Assembly: GCF_000417875.1 (NCBI RefSeq)
Contig: NW_006920875.1
Coordinates: 598,538-662,537, forward strand
From: Pseudozyma flocculosa PF-1
Lineage: Eukaryota > Basidiomycota > Ustilaginomycetes > Ustilaginales > Ustilaginaceae
DNA: 64,000 nt
Direction: 5' to 3'
The notes beneath the pieces were generated by a model, which was not told the DNA's origin, ran no database searches, and saw nothing but the letters and a program-made list of their open reading frames with translations. This document shows, in pieces, positions 33,236-44,471 of this stretch. How positions within the stretch are numbered: position 1 is the stretch's first letter; the number at the start of each line of letters is the position of its first letter. The position numbers were made by a program, and so were the translations under genes.

Positions 33236-33861
33236 ATGGCGACCATGGAAGAGGTCCTCGCCAAGGTGGCCGCCGTTCCCGGCCCGCCGACGCCCTTTGT
33301 CAACCCGTATACCGGCAATCGGGCCCTCTCCGAGTCGGAGCAAGAGCTGTTGGGCGAGTATGCGCGCCTTGCCGGCACTATCAACCGGGTGAGTACGAGT
33401 GGCGCTTCGAATCCTTCTCCGGTGTCGCTCCATGTCTGCCGACGTTGGCCGCTAACATGCAGCTTTGACCTCGGCATCGTCGCACCCCCTCCTTTTCTTC
33501 ACAGGTCGCCGCACTATCCTCGCACCTCTCGTCCTCGGCCGCCCACGCCAGCCTGCTCTCGCAGCTGCGTGTCCTCGAGCGCAAAATGGGACTCGTCCTC
33601 ACCCTCTTCAAGGCCTCGGTGTGGGCCATTGTTCAGGAGCAGCAAGAGGTGGCCGAGGCAGAGGCCATGGCGGCCGCCGAGCACGACGCCAGGATGCAGA
33701 TGGAAGGCTACGGGCAGGACCCGGCGCTCGAGATGGGCCTCGGCCTCGGCACCGGCACAGGCGCTGGCGGGCCGCAGCATCACTACGGCGACGGCATGGC
33801 AGGCGGCGACAGCCTGTTCATCGAAAATGCCGACGACACCATCACCGGATACCGGTACTGA
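33236..33861 (+). CDS. DAD3: DASH/DAM1 kinetochore complex subunit Dad3, extended
   Basis: Exon 1 is 33236-33388 and exon 2 is 33505-33861 (116-nt intron, GTGAGT...TTCACAG); the product is 169 residues. Residues about 20-95 carry the Dad3 pattern: FVNPYTGNRALSESEQELLG, EYARLAGTINRVAALSSHL, then LRVLERKMGLVLTLFKASVW. Dad3 is one of the small subunits of the DASH complex, which forms rings on microtubules and couples kinetochores to them during mitosis. The two halves of the domain join exactly at the splice site, confirming the intron. Family members are usually near 90-100 residues; here an extra ~70-residue tail follows, acidic first (QEEVAEAEAMAAAEHDARMQ-like) and then Gly-rich, ending DDTITGYRY. 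A second in-frame Met (residue 4) could also serve as start. Confidence 0.9.
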
Positions 33862-34346
33862 GCTCATGCCCCGGTGGCTCCGCCGATCGAAAACTTGTAC
33901 GATATCAGCCCGAAGAGTTCCCCTTTGTAACACCACCCCGTTCCCCCGCATTCGAGGCCATCCTGTTTCCTCGCATCCATGTCTGGGCTGGCGCGTGCCG
34001 GGACTGAGCGCGCTCCAGGAGGCGCATCGCCAACATCGAACCACTAGGCAGACAGGGGCCTGTCTCGCGACGTTACCGAGCCCTGACCAGGCGCACGTCT
34101 CTGTGACAGCTGCGGGCCATTGGAGCCGCTGCGAGCGCTGTTCGCTCACTGTCGGTTGCACGAAAGAGCACAGCTCCCTGGTCGACCTTTATGAACGAGA
34201 CGAGGTCGCGGGGTCACGGGCACACTGGCCGGGCGTCGCGAACCAGGCCGCCATCGTCTTGCGAGATCGAAAGGCTGAGCGCGCTGCGATGGAACTGAAA
34301 GCTGTGGAATGCGGTCGGATTTCAATGGAGAGCGGGACGAGGCGGT
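33862..34346. other. Convergent 3' intergenic region
   Basis: These 485 bp lie between the DAD3 stop and the stop of the complex I subunit gene. No coding signal; both 3' UTRs presumably lie here. Confidence 0.5.
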
Positions 34347-35021
34347 TTACTCGTCGTCGCCGTAAGCGGTGACCGGCTTCCTCTCTCGTTGCGGGACTAG
34401 AGCGAGGCAGGCGTCAGAACGGACCAGACGAGGTCGTCAGCATGCAGGTAGGCCAGGATAAAGGCTGATGTCCCCACCGACGAGAGCGTCGGGAGCGAGT
34501 AGCGAGGCCTGCCTTATCGAAGGCGCAGTGGCCGGGATACGCACGAGGGTAGGATGTGGGGACGGGCTCGGCGGGCTTCCAGCCGTACGCCTTGCGGATC
34601 GGCGGGACAGTGACGACGGCAATCGGACCTGCGGCAGAGAGAGAGAGGGCGGATGAGGCAGGAAGACGTCGCCGTCAGCAAGCAGGTCGACCACCGTGGA
34701 AGACGGGGATGCGTGAAGCGCGCCGCCGGGATGTGTACGCACCGACCGAACCGATCAGGAGCGAGAAGAAGATGACGGGGTGCTCATGTGCCGAGTGTTG
34801 CTGTCAAGAGCGAGCGAGAGGCAACGTCAGAGTGTCGGGTCAAGAAAGAAGCAAGGTCAGCGCCGTGTACCACCGTCGTCGTCGAATCGCTTGCCGTGCA
34901 GTGTCGAAGCGCGGCATCGCATGCCGGCTCGAACGCTGCTGGGTTGGTCGCTGCCAAGACGCACGAGGTATCGGTATGTGTTGCGGAACGGGCTGAAGAC
35001 CGAGGAAGCAAAGGACGCCAT
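34347..35021 (-). CDS. NUO9.5: NADH:ubiquinone oxidoreductase 9.5 kDa subunit (NDUFA3-type), four exons
   Basis: Four short exons were assembled by splice sites and homology: 35021-34965, 34800-34743, 34628-34545 and 34396-34347. The introns are 164, 114 and 148 nt, each with a GTGCGT donor. They join in phase to 82 residues. The product starts MASFASSVFSPFRNTYRYL, then has a single membrane segment HPVIFFSLLIGSVGPIAVV (about 27-45), the family-typical TVPPIRKAYGWKPAEPVPTS (46-65), and ends KPVTAYGDDE. This layout (short matrix N-terminus, one transmembrane helix, VPP-x-R motif, P-x-TYP-like region and acidic DDE end) matches the fungal complex I 9.5 kDa accessory subunit, which sits in the inner mitochondrial membrane arm. 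No exon exceeds 84 nt, so the gene is easily missed. It is convergent with DAD3. Exon 1's exact donor is the least certain point. Confidence 0.85.
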
Positions 35022-36199
35022 GTTGCCGTGGTGTCGTCCGGAAAGCGAGCCGTGCAGTAAGAAGGAGGCAGAAGCAGGGGGTGTGAGGGTGGTGCGCGGA
35101 TCAGGACGAGTCGGATACGGAAGGATGAGGAGGGGTTGGTGGTGGTGGTGGGCCGCTGCTGCTTCCCCGCCTCGGCGCACGGCTCGAACTCGGTGATCGC
35201 AGGCGGGTCCGTCTGCCGGCCGGGAAACTGTCATCGGGCGTTGTTACCCGATGACAGCAGTCGGCGTTTGAGCTGCTGACGGGGCCGCGTTGAGCGAGTG
35301 CAGCGGCGCGGGCGGTGCGGTGCGGTGCGGTGCGGAGCGGGGGGACCCTGCAGCCTGACCCTAGCCTGGCTCGACCGGCCTTCCGGGTGGGGCGCAGTCT
35401 GACGTCGTTGGAGGTCGGGATTTTTGGCCGCCCCCGGTCTCCCTTCTTGTCCTACGCAGCCTCCTGCCTTGCCCTCGACGTGCGCGTTTGCTGTGCGCCC
35501 ATCGTGTGCGATGCCTGGCAGCCTCATCCATGCCTCCGCCCGCCCGCCCTTTGTCCCGTTTTAGAAAGCAAGCGACCCGTCCCCTGCCTAGCCTCGCTCT
35601 GCCTAACTTTACCGAGCCTCCTGCTTGAGAAGACAGCTGACTAGGCACGCGCCCGGCCTGGTCGCGCTACCGTACCGCATCGTGCCGTCTTGCTGTTGGC
35701 TGGGTCTGTTTGATGCGGCGTGGTCGCAAGGCAGGCAGGCAGGCAGGCAGGCAAGAGGCCGGGCGAGCAACATGACGACGACGTGCGAATGCATGCTGTC
35801 TCCACCTTGCCTCTCCGATCTCGACCTGATCTGGCCCCGGCCTGCCTGTCTTGTCGCCTGCGTTCTTGGCGCTCAACCTCAGGTCCCCGCGGTGCGCTCG
35901 AGGAGCGTCGCTCGCACAGCCGGCCGGGCCCATGAGGAGGCAGGCTGGTCAGGTATATCAACCACTATCAGTGCAGCCCTTCGAGCGTGGCGCCCCTTTC
36001 TGCCCCCCTTCCTCGAGCCATCCTAGCCTCGTCTTCCATCTGGACGCCCCCCTCCTCCTCCTCCCTACGCCAGTCTCGGACTCGGCGATTGCCTTGACTT
36101 GACGACCCCTTCGACGAACAACTACTACATCTGCCCCGCTCCCTACCTCTTGATTCGATCTCCATCGACCTCCAGGGGCATCGACCGCCGCTCGACGCC
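35022..36199. other. Divergent intergenic region, no gene seen
   Basis: This lies between the divergent complex I subunit and Mug190-like genes. It contains GGTGC repeats (about 35310-35335), a GGCA tract (35730-35753) and a pyrimidine-rich leader (about 36000-36180) before the plus-strand start codon. No convincing coding frame. Confidence 0.5.
35730..35753. repeat. GGCA tetranucleotide tract
   Basis: About six tandem GGCA units ending in GGCAAG, the same unit as at 16822 and 60411. Confidence 0.85.
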
Positions 36200-39100
36200 A
36201 TGACGAGCCACCAAGTCGGCGAAGGATGGTCGGAGCGCAACCCCATTCCGACTGTCCAGCAGTACCGCGAGATTGAGGCGCAGCGCGAGAGGACCGCCAG
36301 GGAGAACCAATCAAGGCTCGCAGAAAGCGAGGCAGATGAGCAGGCGCCCGTCAGCACCACCGCGACCGGCACCACCACCGTCGGCGCCGCGCCCGCCCTC
36401 GACACCGGCTACGAGGGCCTTCGTCAGCGAAAGAGCCTTTCGAGCGCCGGCGAAGGGGCCTTTAGCGGCCCTCCGGTGCCCGACAAGGGCGACGTCGCAG
36501 CGACCGGCGTCAGGAAGGACGACGAGGTCAAGGATGCCGGCGGGGGAGCCGAGGAAAAGGAGCGCATCAAGAAGCAGCAGCAGCCCAAGGGAAAGGCCAA
36601 CGAGTTTGAGGCCAAGGGCGAGCGCGTGGTCCGCGATCCCACGACGGGCGGAGATGTCCAGATTCGCGACGCCTCCGAAAACGCAAAGATCGACCCCGAC
36701 AAGCTCGACTCTCGATATGGCCCGGGCTTCTCGTCCAACAAGGCAAAGGATCCCTCCAAGCACCACCCGCTCCACACGGCGCCTTACCCGGCTGAGCCGT
36801 CCAACATCCTCCTGCAGACCTTCCCGGCGCCCGTCGACACCGATGCGCTCCAGCGCCTCAAGGGCACTTTCCGACAGCTGGCCCTCGGCCTCGCCGCCGC
36901 CCTCGCCGTCACCTGGTTCTTTGTCGCGTTCGGCGCCGGCTGGATGCGCTTCTTCTTCCGCACCGGCATCCTCGCCGCCGTCGGCTTCGGAGGCTGGTCG
37001 GGTCTCAACCTCGCGCTGCGCAAGATCGAAAAGGAGATGGAGCATATCCGCGCCGAGATGCATCGTCAGCGCGGCCAGGATCACTCCCCGCCCATGCCCG
37101 AGTCGGTCGAGTGGCTCAACTCTATCCTGGCATCGGCGTGGAAGCAGGTCAACCCGGAGATGTTTGTGCCCATGGTCGACATGGTCGAAGACATCATGCA
37201 GCAGTCTCTGCCCGGCTTCGTCGACTCGGTCAAGATCGACGACGTCGGCCTCGGCGAGAACCCCTTCCGCCTGGTGTCCATGCGAGGACTCGCCGACATG
37301 ATGACCGACGACGAGTACCCGCGCGAGGAGTGGATCGACCAGGGCAAGAAGGACGAGCTCAAGGCCGCCGAGGCCAAGTCCGGCGTCGCCAGCGACGACG
37401 ACGACGGCGACGGCGTAAAGACCGACGATGAGAGCGGAGACTTTGTCAACCTCGAGGTGGCCTTCTCGTACTCGGCGCGCGCCGGGCAGTCGTCGTCGGA
37501 CCGCGCCAAGAACATCCACCTCATGATCCAGTTCTTCCTCGGCGCCTACGACCTCTTCCAGATCCCGCTGCCCATCTGGATCCAGGTCGAGCACATCTCG
37601 GGCACTGTCAGGCTGCGCCTCCAGATGGTGCAGGAACCGCCCTTCATTCGCAACCTCACCGTGACGCTCATGGGCGTCCCTCGCATCGAGATCAGCGCCA
37701 TCCCCATGACGCGCGCCCTGCCCAACGTCCTCGACCTGCCCGTCATCAGCGGCTTTGTGCAGTCCAGCATCGCCGCCGCCACCAACATGTACGTCGCCCC
37801 CAAGAGCATGACGCTCAACATGGCCCAGATGCTCGGCGGAGACGGCATCAAGAAGGACACGGACGCCGTTGGCGTGCTCGTCGTCGACATTGAGTACGCC
37901 GTCGACCTCAGCGCCCAGGACGCCAACGGAAAGGTGAGTTTCGGGGGGCGAGCCGCGCTCAGCTCCCGCGGTTCAGGCGGCCGTGGTCGCACCCTGCTGA
38001 CGACGATCGATCTGCCTTGCAACCGTTTCTTCGCAGAGCGATCCCTATGTCGTCTTGGCGTACAGCAAGTTCGGACGACCACTCTTCAGCTCGCGCATCA
38101 TATTCGAAGATTTGAACCCCGTCTGGAACGAAACTGCCTATCTATTGGTCTCAAAGGACGACATTCGTGCCGACGAGTCGCTCGGCATCCAGCTGTGGGA
38201 CTCTGATGCCCGCACGGCCGACGACATAGTGGGAAGGGTCAACATCCCGATCAAGGAGCTGGTTGCGAAGCCAAACGTTCCCCAGGATCGCTTGGACCCG
38301 CTCAAAGGCTTCGAAGATGCGGATTCCATGCCAGGCCACCTCAAGTACTGCGTCACATACTTTGACAAGGCGGACTTCAACAAATCGCTCATGAAACGCA
38401 AGAAGGACGAGGAAAAGACGCAGGCCGAAAAGGAACTCGAAAGGACGGCCACCGCCGTCGACACCGAGACCGAGGCGCTGGCGCTGCACTGCCCGCCGGA
38501 CCCCGAGTACCCTTCGGGCGTGCTCAGCATCATCGTGCACCACATTGCGGGCCTCGAGGAGCGAAGCGTCGAGAAGGGTGTTATGGGAAAAGAGCGGGAA
38601 GGCAGCTACGGTCAGGACGTCGACGCCAAGAACCCGGGCGGCAAGGCGCTGCCGAGCGGCTACGTCGAGATCATCGTCAACGACGAGATCCTCTACAAAA
38701 CGCGGGTGAAGCCGCAGAGCAACATGCCCTTCTTCAACGCCGGGCACGAGGCCTTTATCCGCGACTGGACGCGGACCGAGGTCAGGCTGGCGGTGCGCGA
38801 CGCCCGCCTGCGCGAGCACGACCCGCTGATGGGAATCGTGTCGCTCGACCTGACGAGGCTGTTCGAGGAGTCGTCGCAGGTGACGCAGTCGTTTTCGCTG
38901 CAGGACGGCGTGGGCTTCGGCAAGGTGCACGCCAGCTTCTGCTTCCGCAGCGTCAAGGCCAAGCTGCCCAAGCAGCTGCTGGGCTGGGACACGGCGACCG
39001 TCGAGCTGCTCAGCCCGATCACCATCGAGAGCGCCGACCCCAAGCTGCAGAGCAAGAAGATCAAGGTGTCGACGGGCGACGACACGCAGCGGATCGCGCC

Positions 39101-39858
39101 GAGCCAGGAGGTGCCCGACGGCGCCGACGCCCTGGTGCGTCTGCCCGTCTACGACCGGTACAGCTCGATGCTGACGTTTGACATCGGCGGTGGTGGGCTG
39201 AGCCTGGGACCGATCGGGGGCAAGCCCGAGGCGGTGGCCGTGTTTGCGCTGCGCGACCTCGGCGACGACGAGGTGGCCGACCTGGAGCTGGACCTGCTGG
39301 CCGGCGACAACCTGGGCACGCTCAAGCGCAACTACCCCAACGAGCAGACGCGCAAGACGCATCCGCACGAGGTGGTGGGCAAGCTGCGCGTCAAGGTGCG
39401 CATCGACGCCGGGCTCGACGACGACCACCTGCGCCTGGTCCAGTCGAGCACGGGCCGCAAGGACCGCCACGAGTACGAGGTGTACAACCGCCTCGAGGGC
39501 ATGCCCAAGCGCGCCGAGGAGAATGCGCACGCCAACGACGACGGCGTCATTGACTCGGAGGAGCGCAAGCGCATCAACAAGGCCAAGTCCGAGGCGCTCC
39601 ACTCGCGCCACCGCGGCGTCATGGGCTACTCGACGGCCAGGACCGGCGTCTGGGCCAAAGGTGAGTTGCAGTTGCGGTCGCGGAAGGGTCCGACTGCCTC
39701 GTCGAGGCCTCCCAGATCGACTGACATCGAGAAAGCGTCGTCTTCTTGACCCTCTGCCTCCCTCCCTGTCAGACGGCGTGCGCGACCGCATCCGCCGAGC
39801 GTCTCAGAAGCTGCGAGGCAAGCAGACGCGCGACCAGACCATCAACTCGGAGGCGTGA
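36200..39858 (+). CDS. mug190: Mug190-like SMP/C2 membrane-contact-site protein (tricalbin-related)
   Basis: Exons are 36200-37933, 38037-39660 and 39773-39858 (introns of 103 and 112 nt); the product is 1147 residues. The N-terminal ~200 residues are hydrophilic. A hydrophobic hairpin at about 225-275 (LALGLAAALAVTWFFVAFGA, then TGILAAVGFGGWSGLNLAL) would anchor the protein in the ER. An SMP lipid-binding domain follows (about 295-565), from ESVEWLNSILASAWKQVNPE to QSSIAAATNMYVAPKSM. The first C2 domain (about 555-680) crosses intron 1 and keeps acidic Ca-binding loops: QDANGKSDPYVVL and LWDSDARTADD. A second C2-like domain is at about 735-850. The C-terminus is basic (RIRRASQKLRGKQTRD). Proteins of this type tether the ER to the plasma membrane and move lipids. 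Assignment to the Mug190 branch rather than classic tricalbins rests on overall layout. Confidence 0.88.
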
Positions 39859-41180
39859 GCGCGACGACAAGCCCCATCTCTTTGGTGGTTCTGGCCTTCG
39901 ACACGCAGGCCGCCCGGCCCCCGTCATCGTTGATTCTCGGACCCTCCGTCCCTGTGTGGCGCCAAATTGGCCAGAGCGTCGTACAGCGATGCGGGCCCCC
40001 CAAATGCGGGCCTGACAAGGCCTTGTACATACCCATCTTCGGCTGGAGGCAATCACGAACATGACTCCGGAGACGACCGACGACGAGCAGCGCTGGTAGT
40101 CGTGCTTCGCCGGCCTTTGCCCGACGGAAGCGATGCAACAGACGACCGGAATTGGGCTGGCAAACACTGTGCGGGGCGTCATCGATCAGGAAGGCAGGCA
40201 TCCATCATAGACGTCCGCAGTTCCGTGCACGTGGCGCCTGCGCTCGGTCTCCGTTCCACGAAGGGAAGATATCAGACGAAGGATCCCCTGGCGTGCGCGG
40301 GGACACATGACCGTCGCTCGAGCTTACCACCGTATCATTCTGCATGGCAGCTTGCCGGGCTAGCAGCTGTAGCACGAACAGGGGCCCATCCACCTCGATG
40401 CCCGGAAATCTCTTCGTCATCGACGTTGCACCCACGACGCGGGTGTACGAAACTGGGGCAAATTCGCTGCGCCAAGTTTTGGGCGTTTAATTGAGTTCCG
40501 TGGGCCCTTCTCGCGAGAGGACAGGCCGTGTCTATCCTCCGGCTCACGCCTCGGGAGATGCTGCGCGCTCGTCTAGTCTGGCGCTCCTCTACCAAGCCAT
40601 CGCGTGCGTGGCTGTATGGGGACGTTCTTCTACGTACTTGTACAGTACAGTACTTCCGCTGCTGCTCTCTGCGCAGAGGGGACTTATGCCAATCTGTGCG
40701 TGTCTCGGCCTGCCACGTTGCGGAAGGCCTTCAGGTAGGGCTGAGATGTTCGCGCGACGTCGTAAGGCACGGCTCGATGATACGCTCGGGACGGGCAGAA
40801 AGAGTGTCGAGCCTGCGCATGCCTCGAGCGGCGTCGACTCTTGTCAACGGCGTGGCACGCTCCGCTACGCTCTCGCATCTGAAGGACAAGCTCTGGCTGT
40901 CCTGGTACGGTGAGAAGGGCGAGTACTTGATCCTCACCGAAGAGACGGCCCTGCACCGCCGCTCTGGAACGGAGAAGGTCGAGTCAACAAGTGCACGGCT
41001 TAAATAGCCCTCGAACGCTTCCCTCCCCCCAGACGGCAGATGGGAGATTTCTGTCCCCCCCTACAACGCTCTGCCAACCTCATCTTGTTCCCCCTTCTCG
41101 TCTGGACACGCTAAGCCTCAGCACTAGGCCTTTCTCTCGCCCCGTCCCAACCTCCCCCCTCGGCAGGCTCGCACCCGAAG
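39859..41180. other. Intergenic, no gene seen
   Basis: 3' side of the Mug190-like gene and promoter of the first M43 protease. It contains a dense TACGTACTTGTACAGTACAG motif cluster (40631-40657) and a TATA-like element listed separately. No coding frame is convincing. Confidence 0.5.
40997..41010 (+). promoter_or_regulatory. Putative TATA-like element of M43 protease copy A
   Basis: GGCTTAAATAGCCC lies 184 bp upstream of the ATG. A similar GGCTAAATAC sits at the matching place in copy B (193 bp upstream). AT-rich boxes are rare in this GC-rich sequence. Confidence 0.45.
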
Positions 41181-42108
41181 ATGCAAGTAAGGCTCGCGTT
41201 TGCTGTCTCGGCCCTGGTCGCGGCTGCTCCCACCCTCGCCGCCACGCTGGGAGGCAATCTGGGCTGCGGCGCGCCGAGCCTGACGTCCGAGGATCACGCA
41301 GAGTTGCAAGCGCTCTCGATGTTCCCTAGCGCCGTCGAGGCCGAGCGAGGACCTGTCTCGATCCCGGTGTACTGGAACACCCTCACCGACAATAGCGGTC
41401 AGGGGAACCTCACCGCTTCTCAAATCCAGGAGTGGATGAGCGTCGTCAACAAGGGCTGTGAGTACGGCGCTGCAAGTACTGTACCGGCAACGTTGGACTG
41501 CGCAGCGTGCTGACCAGCGGACGCGCCCGAGCAACACGCGCTCTCCGACAGACGCCAAGACGGGCTTCTCGTTCCGTCTCGCTGGGACGCGGTACCTCCA
41601 GGACTCGGCCCAGTTCAACACAAAGGGAGTCGACACTGCTGCCACCGTTCGGCTGAGGGACAGCCTACACGTCGGCAACCAAAGGACGCTGAACATCGTC
41701 ACGCTCAACATGCTCAGCGCGGGCTACGTCGGCTACGCCACCTACCCGTGGGTCTACCGATCCGAACCGCGACAGGACGGTGTCCTGATCCACTACGACC
41801 TTCGTCCAGGCTCGACGGATCCGAACAATAACCTGGGCCACGTCCTGATCCACGAGATTGGCCACTGGCTCGGCCTCCTCCACGTCTTTTCCGGCTCGTG
41901 CGACGGCGACGGCGACGGCGTCGCCGACACGCCCCCGCAAAAGACCCTGTCCCGAGGCTGCCCCACGGGCAAGGACTCGTGCCCCAACAGGCCTGGCCTC
42001 GACTCGATCCACAACTACCTCGACTACTCCGACGACGTCTGCCTGAGGGAGTTTACGCCCGGCCAGGTGGCCCGCATGAAGCAGTTCTACGGCGCCTACC
42101 GCGCATAA
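41181..42108 (+). CDS. Secreted M43 (pappalysin-like) metalloprotease, copy A
   Basis: Exon 1 is 41181-41457 and exon 2 is 41552-42108 (94-nt intron, GTGAGT...CCGACAG); the product is 277 residues. MQVRLAFAVSALVAAAPTLA is a signal peptide. The N-terminal part includes VSIPVYWNTLTDNSGQGNLT and a QIQEWMSVVNKGYAKTGFSF junction typical of M43B. The zinc-binding site HEIGHWLGLLH (His193, Glu194, His197, His203) fits the canonical HExxHxxGxxH. The Met-turn region reads HNYLDYSDDVC, with Leu where the family has Met. Cys residues (for example in GSCDGD, RGCPTG, DSCPN and DDVC) suggest disulfides. The family comprises extracellular fungal proteases able to degrade host or environmental proteins; the substrate here is unknown. 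The first of two tandem paralogues: the intron lies at the same codon and phase in both, and exon 1 is 277 nt in both. Confidence 0.92.
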
Positions 42109-43513
42109 GGGCCTTTTGCGAGCTACGAGGTCGCCTATTGTCTGATAGAAGCAATGTGCAACGAGGAGAGCTCGAGCGGCGCATGGCCCGGCATCTCAGC
42201 CCAGAGTCGCCATCGCGTGGCCGGCGCGGTCTCCTCGCCAAGATGGACAGAGAACCGGCGGGCCTCGTATCTCCATTCCAGCGTGCCTCGGGCCTCCGAA
42301 TGACCATTTCTGCTCCAATGTTCAATCATGAATGTTATTGCGTGTTGCCATAGCCCGCTGCCCGTGCACTTGCCTGAAGGACACCGCTGAGCGCCACGAG
42401 ATAAGAAGAAGTACGCCGATGGCCCACGACAGCCGAGAGGAGAGCAGTGCAGAGCGGAGCACGCCCTCGACCAGTTTGTTCGAGTCGCAGGCAGACCTCG
42501 CGATCGTACCCTCCCACGTCACACCCACCTTTGCCGGGATGCCGACGCTTGGTAGGCAAGGCGGCAATGTGTGGATGCGGTGCATTTGGGCGAAAAGGGG
42601 ACCTGTGGCAACGATGTACGAACGTTACTGGTGTGCCCTGAGTCGAGCCTATCGGTAGGACCGAGGCCGATTGACCGAGCTTGAAAGAAACGCTGCGGGC
42701 ACGATGATGAATACGAGCCCATGTCCATGGTCTCTTTTGTCCTAGTGCACAATCATGTTCGTTCTCCTGTACACTTACCGGGCTCGCGCGAGTCAAGGCG
42801 GGCTCTGAATGGCCGGCCATACGTCGTATGCATCTATGTTACTAGCTGGATCTTCAAGCAGGTACGGTTACGTATCCACGGAACTGGGATGGAGGGCAGT
42901 GTGGGGTAGTGTGGGGGGATGGTCGTATCGACTTGCATCTCCCCGTCGTAGACCGCCGAAGCGTGGCTCGCAAGTCTCGTGGCGACCTCTTTGAGACGCT
43001 TCGGAAGTGGGTCGTCCGTAGCCCTTATCGCTCTCTACCTTGCGGATAACACGGACAGTCTCGGACTGACTGCTGAGTTGCGGGTGTGGCCCCATGGCTG
43101 CCGTCGGGGATCCGCTGCCCTGCCTGCACCGTAGATGTCTGCCCCACCTCTTTTTGCTCCCTGCCTCTTCCTCTCCCTCGGCCCACTACGCGACGGGGAG
43201 GACCACCAGCAGTCGATTTTGAGCCCGGCACACGACACTGTGTGCGAGCCCTGCACTCCCGTCCGTCGCTCGAGCGCGATAGGCAGGGATCGACATGGGA
43301 GTTGGCGAGCGTCTTGGAAGGGCTAAATACGACGGTTCTCTGTCTCTGTGCTCGGTACGGGCTCCTCATCGGCCAAGCCTCCGTTGATCTTGACAGAATC
43401 CCCCATCGACCGCTCTTCCCTCTGCCCTTTGCAAGGCCTTCTCGATCGAGCCTCTCGAGACCACCATCCGTCCGCTTCTCCCTCCACCCGGCAAAGCTCA
43501 CGCGCCCGTCACC
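42109..43513. other. Intergenic between tandem protease genes, no gene seen
   Basis: These 1.4 kb hold the 3' end of copy A and the promoter of copy B. The last ~100 bp before the ATG is pyrimidine-rich. No coding frame is convincing. Confidence 0.5.
43321..43330 (+). promoter_or_regulatory. Putative TATA-like element of M43 protease copy B
   Basis: GGCTAAATAC lies 193 bp before the ATG, matching the element 184 bp before copy A. Confidence 0.4.
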
Positions 43514-44471
43514 ATGCGTCTCAGACTCGCCATCCTCCTTCCCGCGCTCGTCGCCTTTGTCGCTTGCGTGCCTCGTCCGGCACTGTCGTTCTCCTGCGGT
43601 GCCCCTTCCCAATCGCCCGAGGAGGCAGCCGAGGTGCAGAGCGCCATTTCTTCCCTCAGCGTCGACGCCACCGCCAAGGCCGCGCCTGTTTCCATCCCCA
43701 TTGCCTGGCACGTCATCACCGACAACCAGGGTCACGGCGACCTCACCGCTACGCAGATCCAAGCGTGGATCGACGTCCTGAACAAGGAATGTGAGCATCG
43801 CCCCTTGCCCCAAAGGCGGGGTAGAAGGACGTGTCCGTCTGGCATCGCAAGGGGGGGCCCGGCTAACTCTGTCGACGTCTCTCTGTCCGCCCGCCATGGC
43901 TTTGCTAGACTCCAAGATCGGCTTCTCGTTCCGCCTCTCCAGCACAGATCGCGTCGCCAACTCGGATTGGTTCTACGTCAAGAGCCTCGCGGACGTAACC
44001 TTCAAGCCGATGTACGACCGCCTGTACCGCGGCGACCGGCGCACGCTCAACGTCTACACCCTCAACCTGCGCGAGGTGCCCTTCCTCGGCTGGTCGACGT
44101 ACCCCTGGGGATACCCCAAAGACCCCAAGGGCGATGGCATCCTGATCCAGCACGACTTCTACCCGGGTTCGCCCGACCCTCGCAACAACCTGGGACGGGT
44201 GCTGATCCACGAGGTCGGCCACTGGCTCGGCGGACTGCTCCACGTCTTCCAGGGCTACAGCTGCACCGGTCCCGGCGACCAGGTCTGGGACACGCCCCAG
44301 CAAAAGGTCGCCAGCAAGGGATGTCCCGCTCGCCAGGACTCGTGCCCCGCCGAACCTGGTCTCGACAACATCCACAACTACATGGACTATGTGGACGACA
44401 TCTGCATGGAGGAGTTCACCCCGGGCCAGATTACCCGGATGAAGCAGGTCTGGGCCGCTTTTCGCGCCTAG
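43514..44471 (+). CDS. Secreted M43 (pappalysin-like) metalloprotease, copy B, altered zinc motif
   Basis: Exon 1 is 43514-43790 and exon 2 is 43909-44471 (118-nt intron, GTGAGC...TTGCTAG); the product is 279 residues. The signal peptide MRLRLAILLPALVAFVACV is followed by a domain colinear with copy A: VSIPIAWHVITDNQGHGDLT, then IGFSFRLSST and TYPWGYPKDPKGDGILIQHD. The zinc site reads HEVGHWLGGLLHVF: His193, Glu194 and His197 are in place, but one extra Gly puts the third His at 204, giving HExxHxxGxxxH instead of HExxHxxGxxH. The extra codon is GGA within ctcggcggactg near 44225. The Met-turn HNYMDYVDDIC keeps its Met, unlike copy A. Activity is uncertain: the extra residue may bulge out or may impair zinc binding. 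The tandem duplication is old enough for substantial divergence. Confidence 0.9.
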
